The position numbers were made by a program, and so were the translations under genes. The notes under the pieces are model-generated. The model saw only the letters and a program-made list of their open reading frames with translations. It made no database searches and was not told where the DNA came from. A stretch of 43,589 nucleotides of DNA from Marichromatium bheemlicum (GTDB taxonomy: Bacteria > Pseudomonadota > Gammaproteobacteria > Chromatiales > Chromatiaceae): contig NZ_JAAXKX010000007.1 in the NCBI RefSeq assembly GCF_012276755.1, forward strand, positions 102,317 to 145,905. The letters are read 5' to 3'. This document shows, one piece after another, positions 25,405 to 34,124 of the stretch (positions are counted from its first letter, which is position 1; each line of letters begins with the position of its first letter).

Positions 25405-26603
25405 GCGTCCCGGTGTCCGTGATCGGCGGGGTGTGGTGCCGGTCGCCCTCGTCCCAACTGGACACTGAACCAGAACACGCTGCCCGAGCCCGGCTCGCTA
25501 CTGCAGCCGGCCGTCCCACCGAAGCGCTCGGCGACCTTCTTCACGGTAACCAACCCGAGCCCCGAGCCCTCGTGACGCCGGCTGATCGAGTTGTCGGCCT
25601 GTTCGAACAGGTTGAACAGCCGTGCCCGGACCTCGGGGCCGAAACCGATGCCGGTGTCGGTGACGGTGAAGCCGATTCGAGCGGTCTCGGCGGTACATTC
25701 CTCGACGTTCACCGCGATCTCGATGTGGCCCTGTTCGGTGAACTTGATGGCATTGTCGAGATAGCAGTGCAGGGCGTGGCGGATCCAGTCGGCGTCACCG
25801 TACAGCGCCTCGGGCTGCGCCTCCACCTGGGTGCCGATCGCCAATCCCTTGGCGTGCGCCCGCGCTCGTAGGGGGGCGACGACCTCGTCGACCAAGGTCG
25901 CGAGGTCGATCGGCTCGGGGTTGCTGGCGAGCATCTTGGCATCGAGGTCGCTGACCCGCAGCACCGCCTCGAACATTGCGGTCAGGCGGTGTGCCGAGTC
26001 GACGACCTGGTCGATCCAGGTGTCGCGCTTGGGGCTATCGGGCTGACCCTGGATGAGCTGCAGCAGGCCGATGATCTGATGTACCGGGGTGCGCATCTCG
26101 TGTGACATGTTGTGGAGGAAGTTGGTCTTGGCGCTGTTGGCCGCCTCTGCCACCTCCTTGGCCCGCTGCAGCTCGCGGGTGCGTTCGGTGACCTTGCGTT
26201 CGAGCGATTCGTTGAGCGCAAGTAGTGCCTGCTCCTGCTCCTTGAGCGCGAGCTGGAGCGAGACACGAGATTCGAGCACGTCGAGGTTGACGGGCTTGTG
26301 GATGAAGTCGGCCGCACCGCTGCGCAGGGCGTCGGTCTCGCTCTCGGCGGTGTTGGCGGCGGTGACGAAGATCACTGGGATGGTGTGGGTGGCCGGGTCC
26401 TGCTTGAGCCGCGCCAGGACCTCGTAGCCGTCCATCCCCGGCATCTTCACGTCGAGCAGGATCAGCGCCGGCCGGCGGGCATGGGCGAGGCGTAGCGCCT
26501 CCTCGCCGGAGGTCGCCGCCAGGACCTCGAAGCCCTGCATCAGCCGTTTGCCGAGTACCAGGATGTTATCCGGTGCGTCATCGACGATCAGGATGGTCTT
26601 CAC
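25401..26603 (-). CDS. Response-regulator/histidine-kinase hybrid (REC-HisKA-HATPase)
   Basis: Cytoplasmic signalling protein of 400 residues with the order reversed from a normal hybrid kinase. A receiver domain (1-120, phospho-acceptor Asp51 in LILLDVKMPG, Lys in FIHKPVN) is followed by a coiled coil (about 120-155), a HisKA domain with His168 (NMSHEMRTP) and a HATPase domain (CYLDNAIKFTEQG as N-box, DTGIGFGPE as G1, GSGLGL as G2). No membrane segment is present, so it probably takes phosphoryl groups or signals from a partner, most likely the large sensor kinase encoded 73 bp upstream on the same strand. It starts at GTG 26601-26603 behind GAGGG. Output genes are not apparent. Confidence 0.92.
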   Translation of the reverse strand: MKTILIVDDAPDNILVLGKRLMQGFEVLAATSGEEALRLAHARRPALILLDVKMPGMDGYEVLARLKQDPATHTIPVIFVTAANTAESETDALRSGAADFIHKPVNLDVLESRVSLQLALKEQEQALLALNESLERKVTERTRELQRAKEVAEAANSAKTNFLHNMSHEMRTPVHQIIGLLQLIQGQPDSPKRDTWIDQVVDSAHRLTAMFEAVLRVSDLDAKMLASNPEPIDLATLVDEVVAPLRARAHAKGLAIGTQVEAQPEALYGDADWIRHALHCYLDNAIKFTEQGHIEIAVNVEECTAETARIGFTVTDTGIGFGPEVRARLFNLFEQADNSISRRHEGSGLGLVTVKKVAERFGGTAGCSSEPGSGSVFWFSVQLGRGRPAPHPADHGHRDA

Positions 26604-26676
26604 ACGCTAGCCCTCGTGTCGGTCGCAGCCCGGCCAGGTCGCCCCTCCCTGACGGCCAGGTCGTCGGTATGGGCGC

Positions 26677-29600
26677 TCAGTCGTCCAGGGAGGTGCGCCA
26701 TGCGGTGATGATGTCGAGCGCCTGGTCGAAGCGTAGCCCTCGTATCGCGGTGTCCAGGGCGATGAGGTCGGTGGCGCCGAAGGCGGTCTCGAGTCGTGGG
26801 GCGAGTGCCTCGAAGGTGGTCACCGCGGTAAGTCGGTGGGCGACGAGGTCTTGTCGTAGAGGCTCCAGTGTCGCGGCATCGAGCGCCTGGTGTTGTCGGT
26901 CGTCGTCGGCATCCGGCGGTGTGTGCCTCGACGGGCTCCGCAGGTGAGGATGGAGGTCGGTCTGCAGATTCCGAAGGGCCTGGGCAAGTCGAGACAGCTG
27001 CTCGGTGAGATCGGGCGGGGCGGGTTGCCGGAGTTGGTGCTCGATCGATTTGGCCTGCTGGCGTATCGCCTCGGCGCCGATCAGTCCGGCGCTGCCGGCA
27101 AGCCGGTGGAGTCGGTCGGCGAGGGCGGCGTGCGCGTTAGGCGGTGGTGGTGATGCCTCCTGGAGGTCGGCGAAGTCCTGGAGCAGGTTGCGGCCACTCG
27201 ACTGGAACAGCGCCCAGTCACCATCGAGTCGCCGCTCGGCGTCGCGCATCTGCAGCCCTGGGATCGCCGGCCACTGCGGACGCGGTGGGGGCTGGTCTTG
27301 GGTCTCGGCCACGGGCAGCGCGGCCCCTCGCGCCCGCTCGATATGACGGCGCAGGATACGCACCATCTGGTCCGGTTCGAAGGGCTTGGTGAGGTAGTCG
27401 TTCATCCCCGCAGCGAGCGCACGCTGGCGCTCGCTGGAGAGCGCCCCGGCGGTCAGGGCGATGACCGGCAATTGCGCCAGGCCCAACTCGCTACGGATCG
27501 CCTGGACCGTGGCGATGCCGTCCATGAGCGGCATCTGGACATCGAGTAGTACGGCATCGAATTCTCGCCCCGGCTGGCCGAGTCGAGCGAGCGCCTCCTG
27601 TCCGTTGCCGCAGGTCTCCACCGTCGCGCCCTGACGTTCGAGGAGCCGGCGGGCGACGTCGAGGTTGAGCGCGCTGTCGTCGATCAGCAGCAGCTTGGTG
27701 TCGGGCAACCACTGGATGTGGCGGGCACCGAGTTCGGTACCTTCCAGCAGTCGTTGATGCTGGTCGGTGTGCTTGACCACTGCCGAGTTGACCTGGTTGA
27801 AGAGTGTCGAGCTGTCGACCGGTTTGACCAGGATGCTGTCGGGACGGTGGGCCAGGGCGGTGGTATCGAGTGCGGCGATATCCTCGGCAGTGAGCAGAAT
27901 GGTCGCCGGGAGCCGTCCGGCGCCGAGCTGGTCGTGCAGTTGCTCTAGCGCCGCCAGACCATCGATGCCGGGCATGCGCCAGTCGACGATGAGGCAGTCG
28001 ACCGGGCGCGAGGAGCGGTTACGCTCGAGTACCTGTTCGATCAACGCCCGGCCGTCGGCCACGCCCTCGGCCTGCCAGCCGAGCGAGTGTGCCATCGCGA
28101 TCAGCGCCGCGCGTTGTTTGGCGTCGTCCTCGGCGATCACGATCTCCAACCGCGGCATGCCGTGGTCGAGACCGCCGAGCTGCTGGTCGTCGGGCTGTTC
28201 GAGCGCGACCTCGATGCGGAAGATGCTGCCGCTGCCCTCGGTGCTCTCGACCGAGACCTCGCCGCCCATCTGTTCGATGATCTGGCGGACGATGGCCAGG
28301 CCCAGCCCGGTGCCGCCGAAGCGACGGGTGGTGGAGTCGTCGGCCTGGACGAAGGGGGCGAACAGGCGTTGCTGCGTCGCTGTCGGGATGCCGACCCCGG
28401 TGTCCTCGACCTCCAGGCGGAGCAGGGTGCGAGTGTCGTCCTCGACGGCCGTCGCCGTCGCTCGCAGGGTGATGCCGCCGCTGCTGGTGAACTTGACCGC
28501 GTTGGTCAGTAGGTTGAGCAGGATCTGGCGCAGCCGGGTGGCATCGCCGACGAGGATGTCCGGGACCTCAGTGGCAATGTTCAGGTCCACTGCCAGCCCC
28601 TTCTCCCGGGCCTGCTCGGAGACGATACGCAGCGACTCCCGGCAGAGGTTGCCGACGCTGAACGGGATCTGTTCGAGGACCAGTTCGCCGGCCTCGATCT
28701 TCGACAGGTCGAGGATGTCGTTGACGATCCCGAGCAATGCCTTACCGGCCGCTTGGATCTTGGTGACACAGTCGCGCTGCTCCGTGTCCAGTGATCCGAG
28801 CCCGAGCAGGTGAGCGAGTCCGAGTACGGCATTCAGCGGGGTGCGGATCTCATGACTCATGTTGGCAAGGAACTGGGACTTGGCGGCGTTGGCCTGTTCA
28901 GCCGCGTCGCGCGCCTCCTCCATCGACGCGTTGAGCGCACGCTGCAGCTGCGTCTCGCGCTGTAGCGCGGCCATCCGCGACGAGAGCCAGGCGATGATCG
29001 CGATCAGCAGATAGGCGGTGGCGTTGACCATCAGGAAATTGGCCCAGGCACGACCCTGAACCTCTGCCAGTGCTTGATCGAGCGGATAGGTCGCGTGCAG
29101 GGTCAGCGGTTTGCCGTCACCGAGGCTGTAGAGCCGGCGCGAGTCGACGATGAAGGTGTCCCCGGTGGCGTGCTCGCGTACCAGTCGGGCACCCTCGAAC
29201 CCGGCGGGGTGGTTGGCCGGCGACAGACGGGTGAAATCGTCCTGCCATGTGGTGGTCGCGTACTGTGCAAATTCGTGCTCGAAAGCCGCTGCGGAGGGAT
29301 GGAGTAAATAATGTCCCTGACCATCGGTCAGGAAGTAATCGGTGGCGCTGTCGCTGCGGCTGAGTTCATCGAGCAGGGCGGCGAACTCGTAATTGACCAC
29401 GACGACGGCGAAGGTCTCACCGCGTGCATTGGCCACCGGGGTCGAGACCCGGACCGTTGGTCGGTGGGGCCGCTCGATCTTGCCGTGTTCGCGGTTGAGC
29501 TCGATCGCCGAGACCACCAGGCTGCCGGCCGTGGCGGCGAGTGCCTCGATGAAGTACGGGCGTTCCCCCTTGCGTTGGAAGGCGCTGCTGGGCGGAATTC

Positions 29601-30039
29601 GTGGTTCGCCTTCGGCATCGCGCTCGACCCGGATCAGCTCGAGCCCGTTGTCAGCAACGCCGATGAAGCGTGCCTGGAAGACCCGCGGTTCGGCCCTGAG
29701 GAAACCGAGATAGATCTGGTCGAGCCGATTTTTCCACACCGCGAAGGTTTCGCCGTTGACCGGGTCGATCCCGCCGTGGAGCAGCACCCGCCCGATCCCC
29801 GATACCGGCGGGACCGAGGCGAGGAACTCGGTCATGCGCTTGAGGTGACCGATCTCCTGATCGAAGACCGTGGCCTTGAGTGAGAGCTGGGCCTGCTGTT
29901 GGGAGACGAAGGCGGTGAAGAAGGTGCGTCCGGACTGGATCTGGGCGTACCAATAGGTACCGAACGAGAAGGCCGCCGCCGCCATGATCGCCAGTGTCCA
30001 AGAGGTGCGGGGTCTCGCGGTTGCGGCGGACTCGGTCAT
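26677..30039 (-). CDS. Membrane hybrid sensor histidine kinase (Cache-HisKA-HATPase-REC-REC-HPt)
   Basis: Large phosphorelay sensor of 1120 residues in the inner membrane. Two transmembrane helices (about 13-32 and 335-357) flank a periplasmic domain with the look of a double-Cache ligand sensor (YFIEAL, RVSTPVANARGETFAVVVVN). The cytoplasmic part has HisKA with His396 (NMSHEIRTP), HATPase with LLTNAVKFTSSGG, DTGVGIP and GTGLGL, then two receivers with Asp686 (LIVDWRMPG) and Asp833 (LLDVQMPLMDG) and a C-terminal HPt domain with His978 (HRLAGSAGLIGA). All phosphorelay residues are present, so it may run a complete internal relay. The ligand is unknown. The smaller hybrid kinase follows after 73 bp, probably co-transcribed. 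Confidence 0.93.
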   Translation of the reverse strand: MTESAATARPRTSWTLAIMAAAAFSFGTYWYAQIQSGRTFFTAFVSQQQAQLSLKATVFDQEIGHLKRMTEFLASVPPVSGIGRVLLHGGIDPVNGETFAVWKNRLDQIYLGFLRAEPRVFQARFIGVADNGLELIRVERDAEGEPRIPPSSAFQRKGERPYFIEALAATAGSLVVSAIELNREHGKIERPHRPTVRVSTPVANARGETFAVVVVNYEFAALLDELSRSDSATDYFLTDGQGHYLLHPSAAAFEHEFAQYATTTWQDDFTRLSPANHPAGFEGARLVREHATGDTFIVDSRRLYSLGDGKPLTLHATYPLDQALAEVQGRAWANFLMVNATAYLLIAIIAWLSSRMAALQRETQLQRALNASMEEARDAAEQANAAKSQFLANMSHEIRTPLNAVLGLAHLLGLGSLDTEQRDCVTKIQAAGKALLGIVNDILDLSKIEAGELVLEQIPFSVGNLCRESLRIVSEQAREKGLAVDLNIATEVPDILVGDATRLRQILLNLLTNAVKFTSSGGITLRATATAVEDDTRTLLRLEVEDTGVGIPTATQQRLFAPFVQADDSTTRRFGGTGLGLAIVRQIIEQMGGEVSVESTEGSGSIFRIEVALEQPDDQQLGGLDHGMPRLEIVIAEDDAKQRAALIAMAHSLGWQAEGVADGRALIEQVLERNRSSRPVDCLIVDWRMPGIDGLAALEQLHDQLGAGRLPATILLTAEDIAALDTTALAHRPDSILVKPVDSSTLFNQVNSAVVKHTDQHQRLLEGTELGARHIQWLPDTKLLLIDDSALNLDVARRLLERQGATVETCGNGQEALARLGQPGREFDAVLLDVQMPLMDGIATVQAIRSELGLAQLPVIALTAGALSSERQRALAAGMNDYLTKPFEPDQMVRILRRHIERARGAALPVAETQDQPPPRPQWPAIPGLQMRDAERRLDGDWALFQSSGRNLLQDFADLQEASPPPPNAHAALADRLHRLAGSAGLIGAEAIRQQAKSIEHQLRQPAPPDLTEQLSRLAQALRNLQTDLHPHLRSPSRHTPPDADDDRQHQALDAATLEPLRQDLVAHRLTAVTTFEALAPRLETAFGATDLIALDTAIRGLRFDQALDIITAWRTSLDD

Positions 30040-30105
30040 GGCGACTCCGTGTCACGGCACAGGATGTCGTTGAAACTAGCCGATGACGCCGGGTTTTGCG
30101 ACCCC

Positions 30106-30128
30106 GCGCCGACCGACATGGTCGGCGC
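30106..30128 (-). terminator. Hairpin between the hydroxyacid dehydrogenase and sensor-kinase genes
   Basis: Perfect 9-bp arms (30106-30114 and 30120-30128) around a 5-nt loop, 16 bases beyond the dehydrogenase stop in the minus-strand transcript and ahead of the kinase start. No T-tract. Confidence 0.5.
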
Positions 30129-30144
30129 TGTTGACGGCCCCGGT

Positions 30145-31287
30145 TCAGGCGTGCATGACGATGTCGGCGGGGCCGATCTCGGCGATGTCGCGATGGCCGA
30201 TGAAGGCCATGGTCAGCTCGGTCTCCTCGTGGAGGATCTCGAGCATGCGGGTGACCCCAGCACGACCATTGGCGCCGAGTCCATAGACCAGTGGTCGCCC
30301 GACCATCACCCCGCGCGCACCGAGTGCGCGGGCGCGGATGACATCCTGGCCGGTGCGCACGCCGCTGTCGAGCCAGACCTCGAGGTCCCCGCCGACGGCC
30401 TCGACGATCTCCGGCAGCACGCTGATCGAGGAGCGCGCGCCGTCGAGCTGGCGCCCGCCGTGGTTGGAGACGACGACGGCGTCGGCGCCGAGCGCGGCGC
30501 AGGCGCGCGCGTCCTCGGCCTCCATGATCCCCTTGATGATCAGTGGCCCGTCCCACCACTCGCGATAGCGCTTGACGTCGTCCCAGCCGAGCTTGGGATC
30601 GAAGGAGGCGGCGGTCCATTGCATCAGGTCATGCATGTCCTCGACCCCGGTAGCGCAGCCCTGGATGTTGCCGAAGCCACGATTGCGGGTGGCGAGCATG
30701 CCCAGCGCCCAGCGCGGGCGCCGGGCGATGTCGATGAGGTTGGGCAGGGTCAGGCGCGGCGGCGCGGTCATGCCGTTGCGGTGATCGGCGTGGCGTTTGC
30801 CGATCATCTGCAGGTCGAGGGTGAGCACCAGCGCTGAGCAGCCGACCGCGCGCGCGCGCTCGATCAGCTTGCGGGTGAAGTCGCGATCGCGCTGGACGTA
30901 GAGCTGGAACCAGAACGGCTTGGTGGTGTGGCGTGCGACCGTCTCGATCGAACAGATGCTCATGGTCGAGAGGGTGAAGGGCACGCCGAACGCCTCGGCG
31001 GCCTGGGCGGCCTTGATCTCGCCGTCGGGGTGCTGCATGCCGAGCAGCCCCACCGGGGCCAGGGCCACGGGCATCCGTACTGGCTGGCCGACCAGGGTGG
31101 TGGCCAGGGTGCGCGGTTCGAGATCGCGCGCCACTCGCTGGCGAAAGAGGATGCGCTGGAAATCGGCGCGGTTGAGCGCGAGCGTCTGCTGGGTCCAGGA
31201 ACCCGATTCGCAGTAACCCTGGAACATCCGAGGGACACGACGATGGTAGAGGCGCTGCAGGTCGGTGAGCTCGCAGATCACGGACAT
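30145..31287 (-). CDS. FMN-dependent alpha-hydroxyacid dehydrogenase (L-lactate dehydrogenase-like)
   Basis: Flavoenzyme of the LldD / glycolate oxidase family, 380 residues, that oxidises an L-2-hydroxyacid such as L-lactate to the keto acid and passes electrons to quinone or another acceptor. Family marks are MPVALAPVGLLGMQHPDGE, FTLSTMSICSIE, FWFQLYV, the catalytic histidine and arginine in VVSNHGGRQLDGA, and the FMN-phosphate region DSGVRTGQDVIRARALGARG with VMVGRPLVYGLG. L-lactate is the likeliest substrate by similarity to E. coli LldD (396 residues), but mandelate or glycolate are not excluded. The start at 31285-31287 (MSVICELTDLQRLYHRR) is favoured; longer frames enter the divergent gene. 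It is divergent from the GNAT/C39 gene. Confidence 0.88.
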   Translation of the reverse strand: MSVICELTDLQRLYHRRVPRMFQGYCESGSWTQQTLALNRADFQRILFRQRVARDLEPRTLATTLVGQPVRMPVALAPVGLLGMQHPDGEIKAAQAAEAFGVPFTLSTMSICSIETVARHTTKPFWFQLYVQRDRDFTRKLIERARAVGCSALVLTLDLQMIGKRHADHRNGMTAPPRLTLPNLIDIARRPRWALGMLATRNRGFGNIQGCATGVEDMHDLMQWTAASFDPKLGWDDVKRYREWWDGPLIIKGIMEAEDARACAALGADAVVVSNHGGRQLDGARSSISVLPEIVEAVGGDLEVWLDSGVRTGQDVIRARALGARGVMVGRPLVYGLGANGRAGVTRMLEILHEETELTMAFIGHRDIAEIGPADIVMHA

Positions 31288-31378
31288 GGGGTGAGGTCCC
31301 GGGTGGATTGAAACCCCCAGACTACACCAACTGCCCCGGTCTGCGCGGGGTGTTGCCGGGCGAGGTCGTGGCGGCATC

Positions 31379-32602
31379 ATGCCCCTTGCTTTTCCCCGGC
31401 CACGCGCTAAAGTCAGCGCACTTCCTCCCTTGCGCGTGTCCCGACTCGTGCCCGATCCCGAACCCCACCCCCTCACGCCGCCGGTGCTCACCGGCGAGGC
31501 CAGCGTGCGTGCCGCCGCGCTCGCCGATCTCGACGACCTGCTCGGTCTCGAGACCCAGTGTTTCACCAGTGACCGCATCAGCCGCCGGCAGTGGCGCTAT
31601 CTGCTCACTCGCGCCCGGGCGCGCACCCTGGTGGTGGTGCGTGTCGGCCGGGTGGTCGGCTATGTGCTGCTGCTGTTCAGCCGCGCCACCTCGGTGGCGC
31701 GGCTCTACTCGATCGCCGTCGACCCCACCGCGCGTGGCGAGGGCGTCGGCCGGACGCTGGTCGAGGCGGCCGAGCGTGCTGCCTGGGCGCAGGATCGCGC
31801 CTATCTGCGCCTCGAGATCCGGTGTGACAACCGCGCCTCGCAGGCGCTGTTCGAGGGCGCCGGCTATCGCCGCTTCGCGACGCGCGCCGATTACTACGAA
31901 GACCACATGGCGGCGCTGCGCTACGAGAAGCCGCTGGCCCCGGGGCTGAAGCCGGCCTTCGACCGGGTGCCCTTCTACGAGCAGACCCTCGACTTCACCT
32001 GTGGTCCGGCCTCGCTGATGATGGCGATGCGGGCGCTGCGCCCGGCGCTGGTCCTCGACCGCGCCCTGGAGCTGCGGCTGTGGCGCGAGTCGACCACCAT
32101 CTTCATGACCTCGGGACACGGCGGCTGTGGCCCGCTGGGGCTGGCGCTGGCCGCCGATCGGCGCGGCTTCGTCGCCAGCGTCCACGTCAACGACCCCGGG
32201 GTGCCGCTGATCGACTCGGTGCGCAGCCCCGAGAAGAAGGCGGTGATGCGCCTGGTGCACGAGGACATGCTCGCCGAGGCCGGGCGGGTGGGGCTGGCGG
32301 TGCGCTACGAGCGTCTGCCCCTGGAGGCGGTCGAGCGTCACTGGGAAGGCGGCGCGGTGCCGCTGGTGCTGATCAGTTCCTATCGTATCTACCAGGAGAG
32401 GTTTCCCCACTGGGTAGTGGTCACCGGGTTCGACGCGCGCTTCGTCTATGTCCACGATCCCTATGTCGACGCCGCGCGCGGCGAGACCCGGCTCGACTCG
32501 ATGGACATGCCGATCCAGCGCGCCGAGTTCACCCGCATGGCCCGCTACGGGCGGGTCGGGCTGCAGGCGGTGGTGCTGGTGGCGGAGTCGCATCATGGCT
32601 GA
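31379..32602 (+). CDS. GNAT acetyltransferase / C39-like cysteine peptidase fusion
   Basis: Two-domain protein, 407 residues from the ATG at 31379. The N-terminal domain (about 40-180) is a GNAT fold with acetyl-CoA loop ARGEGVGRTLVEAAERAA and the NRASQALFEGAGYRR motif seen in RimI-type enzymes. The C-terminal domain (about 195-400) is a C39-like papain-fold peptidase: candidate catalytic residues are Cys208 (DFTCGPAS), His344 (FPHWVVV) and Asp360 (VHDPYVD). The next gene, a RimK-like ligase, overlaps it by 8 bases. Such acetyltransferase/peptidase/ATP-grasp sets have been predicted to make or process small peptides or tag proteins; the product is not known to me. The true start is uncertain, since GTG codons at 31436 and 31448 are alternatives and no site is well placed. 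Confidence 0.85.
   Translation: MPLAFPRPRAKVSALPPLRVSRLVPDPEPHPLTPPVLTGEASVRAAALADLDDLLGLETQCFTSDRISRRQWRYLLTRARARTLVVVRVGRVVGYVLLLFSRATSVARLYSIAVDPTARGEGVGRTLVEAAERAAWAQDRAYLRLEIRCDNRASQALFEGAGYRRFATRADYYEDHMAALRYEKPLAPGLKPAFDRVPFYEQTLDFTCGPASLMMAMRALRPALVLDRALELRLWRESTTIFMTSGHGGCGPLGLALAADRRGFVASVHVNDPGVPLIDSVRSPEKKAVMRLVHEDMLAEAGRVGLAVRYERLPLEAVERHWEGGAVPLVLISSYRIYQERFPHWVVVTGFDARFVYVHDPYVDAARGETRLDSMDMPIQRAEFTRMARYGRVGLQAVVLVAESHHG
31386..31413 (+). promoter_or_regulatory. Candidate promoter near the 5' end of the GNAT/C39 gene
   Basis: TTGCTT (31386-31391), 16-nt spacer, TAAAGT (31408-31413). It lies inside the first codons of the longest frame. If used, translation would have to start downstream, for example at the in-frame GTG at 31436 or 31448. 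Confidence 0.3.
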
Positions 32603-34091
32603 GCACCTGTTGGTGGTGGAGCGCCCCGCGGCCTGGGCGGGGCGGGTGCCGGGCGTGGCCGTGGTCGACGTGCGCGACTATCTCGCCGGTGGCGAGCAGG
32701 CCGCGCGGCGTGGGCTGCGAGTGATCAATCTCTGCGACAGCTACCGCTATCGCTCGCTCGGCTATTACTGCTCGCTGCTCGCCGAGGCGCGCGGCCATCG
32801 CGTCTTGCCGAGCGTGGCGACCATCCAGGAGCTCTCCAGCCGGGCGCTCTATGCCCTGGCCACCGAGGAGCTGGACATCCGCGTGCAGCGTCTGCTCGGC
32901 GCCCGGCGCAGCGCGGCGCCGGTCGGCGCCGAGACCCATGTGCTCACGCTCTACTTCGGCCACTGCGAGGCCGAGGCGCTGCGCGCGCTGGGGCGGCGCA
33001 TCTTCGAGACCTTCCCCTGTCCGATCCTGCGCGTGACCTTTCGCCGTCAGGGCGAGTGGCGGATCAGCGCGATCGAGGCCCTGCCGACCTCGTCGCTCGC
33101 CGACGAGCCCGCCCGTGCCGCACTGCTCGCGGCGCTGGGTGCGCACCTGTCGCGCCGTTGGCGTCGCCCGCGCGCCCCGCACCCCTATCGCTACGACCTG
33201 GCGGTGCTGCGCGACCCGCAGGAGGCGCTCGCCCCCTCCGACCCCGGCGCGCTGGCGCGGCTGGTCCGCGCCGGTCGGGCGCTGGGGGTCAACGTCGAGC
33301 TGATCGGGCGGCGCGACTACAGCCGGTTGGCCGAGTACGACGCGCTGTTCATCCGCGAGACCACCCGCATCGCCCATCACACCTTCCGCTTCGCCAACAA
33401 GGCCGAGCGCGAGGGGCTGGTGGTGATCGACGACCCGCGCTCGATCCTGCGCTGCACCAACAAGGTCTATCTCGCCGAGCTGCTCGCCGCGCACCGCGTC
33501 CCGCGTCCGCGCACCCTGGTGCTGCGCCGCGAGACGCTGCTCGAGGCCGAGCGCGAGATCGGCTATCCGGTGGTGTTGAAGATCCCCGAGGGGTCGTTCT
33601 CGCGCGGGGTGTTCAAGGCCGAGGACCGCGCCGCGCTGCGGCGCATCGGCGCGCGGCTGTTGCGCGCCTCAGACCTGATCCTCGCCCAGGAGTATCTCTA
33701 CACCCCCTTCGACTGGCGCATCGGTGTGCTCGGGCGCGAGCCCCTCTATGCCTGCAAGTACTTCATGAGCCGGGATCACTGGCAGATCGTCAAGCACGGG
33801 GTCGACGGCGAGCACGAGGAGGGCGGTTTCGAGACCTTGGCGCTGGCGGCGGTGCCCCCGGCGGTGCTACGGGTGGCGCTGCGCGCGGCCGAGCCGATCG
33901 GTGACGGACTCTATGGTGTGGACATCAAGGAGACGCCGCGCGGTCCGGTGGTGATCGAGGTCAACGACAACCCCAGCATCGACGCCGGCGTCGAGGACGC
34001 GGTGCTGGGTGATGCGCTCTATCGCCAGCTGATCGAGGCGTTCGTGTGTCGTCTGGAGCGACGGCGTCAGTACGCCTCGTCGCATCGATAG
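32595..34091 (+). CDS. RimK-like ATP-grasp ligase with RLAN-type N-terminal domain
   Basis: Predicted peptide ligase of 498 residues that would use ATP to join a carboxylate to an amine, as RimK does when adding glutamate. The N-terminal ~200 residues (VINLCDSYRYRSLGYYCSLLAEARGHRVLPS) match the domain that precedes ATP-grasp in a RimK-related subgroup (RLAN). The ATP-grasp follows: LFIRETTRIAHHTFRFANKAE, VIDDPRSILRCTNKVYLAELL, the lysine strand YPVVLKIPEGSFSRGV, and metal-binding YGVDIKETPRGPVVIEVNDN near the C-terminus. The ATG at 32595 lies inside the end of the GNAT/C39 gene (8-base overlap), so the two are coupled. Substrate and product are unknown; it is distinct from ribosomal-S6 RimK, which lacks the long N-terminal part. 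Confidence 0.87.
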   Translation: MAEHLLVVERPAAWAGRVPGVAVVDVRDYLAGGEQAARRGLRVINLCDSYRYRSLGYYCSLLAEARGHRVLPSVATIQELSSRALYALATEELDIRVQRLLGARRSAAPVGAETHVLTLYFGHCEAEALRALGRRIFETFPCPILRVTFRRQGEWRISAIEALPTSSLADEPARAALLAALGAHLSRRWRRPRAPHPYRYDLAVLRDPQEALAPSDPGALARLVRAGRALGVNVELIGRRDYSRLAEYDALFIRETTRIAHHTFRFANKAEREGLVVIDDPRSILRCTNKVYLAELLAAHRVPRPRTLVLRRETLLEAEREIGYPVVLKIPEGSFSRGVFKAEDRAALRRIGARLLRASDLILAQEYLYTPFDWRIGVLGREPLYACKYFMSRDHWQIVKHGVDGEHEEGGFETLALAAVPPAVLRVALRAAEPIGDGLYGVDIKETPRGPVVIEVNDNPSIDAGVEDAVLGDALYRQLIEAFVCRLERRRQYASSHR

Positions 34092-34097
34092 GAAGGC

Positions 34098-34118
34098 GGG
34101 GCGGGCAGGGCCCGCCCC
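34098..34118. terminator. Convergent hairpin between ATP-grasp gene and accC
   Basis: Perfect 9-bp arms GGGGCGGGC (34098-34106) and GCCCGCCCC (34110-34118) with loop AGG, in the 33-bp gap between two convergent stop codons. It can serve both directions. No T-tract. Confidence 0.6.
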
Positions 34119-34124
34119 GGATGC

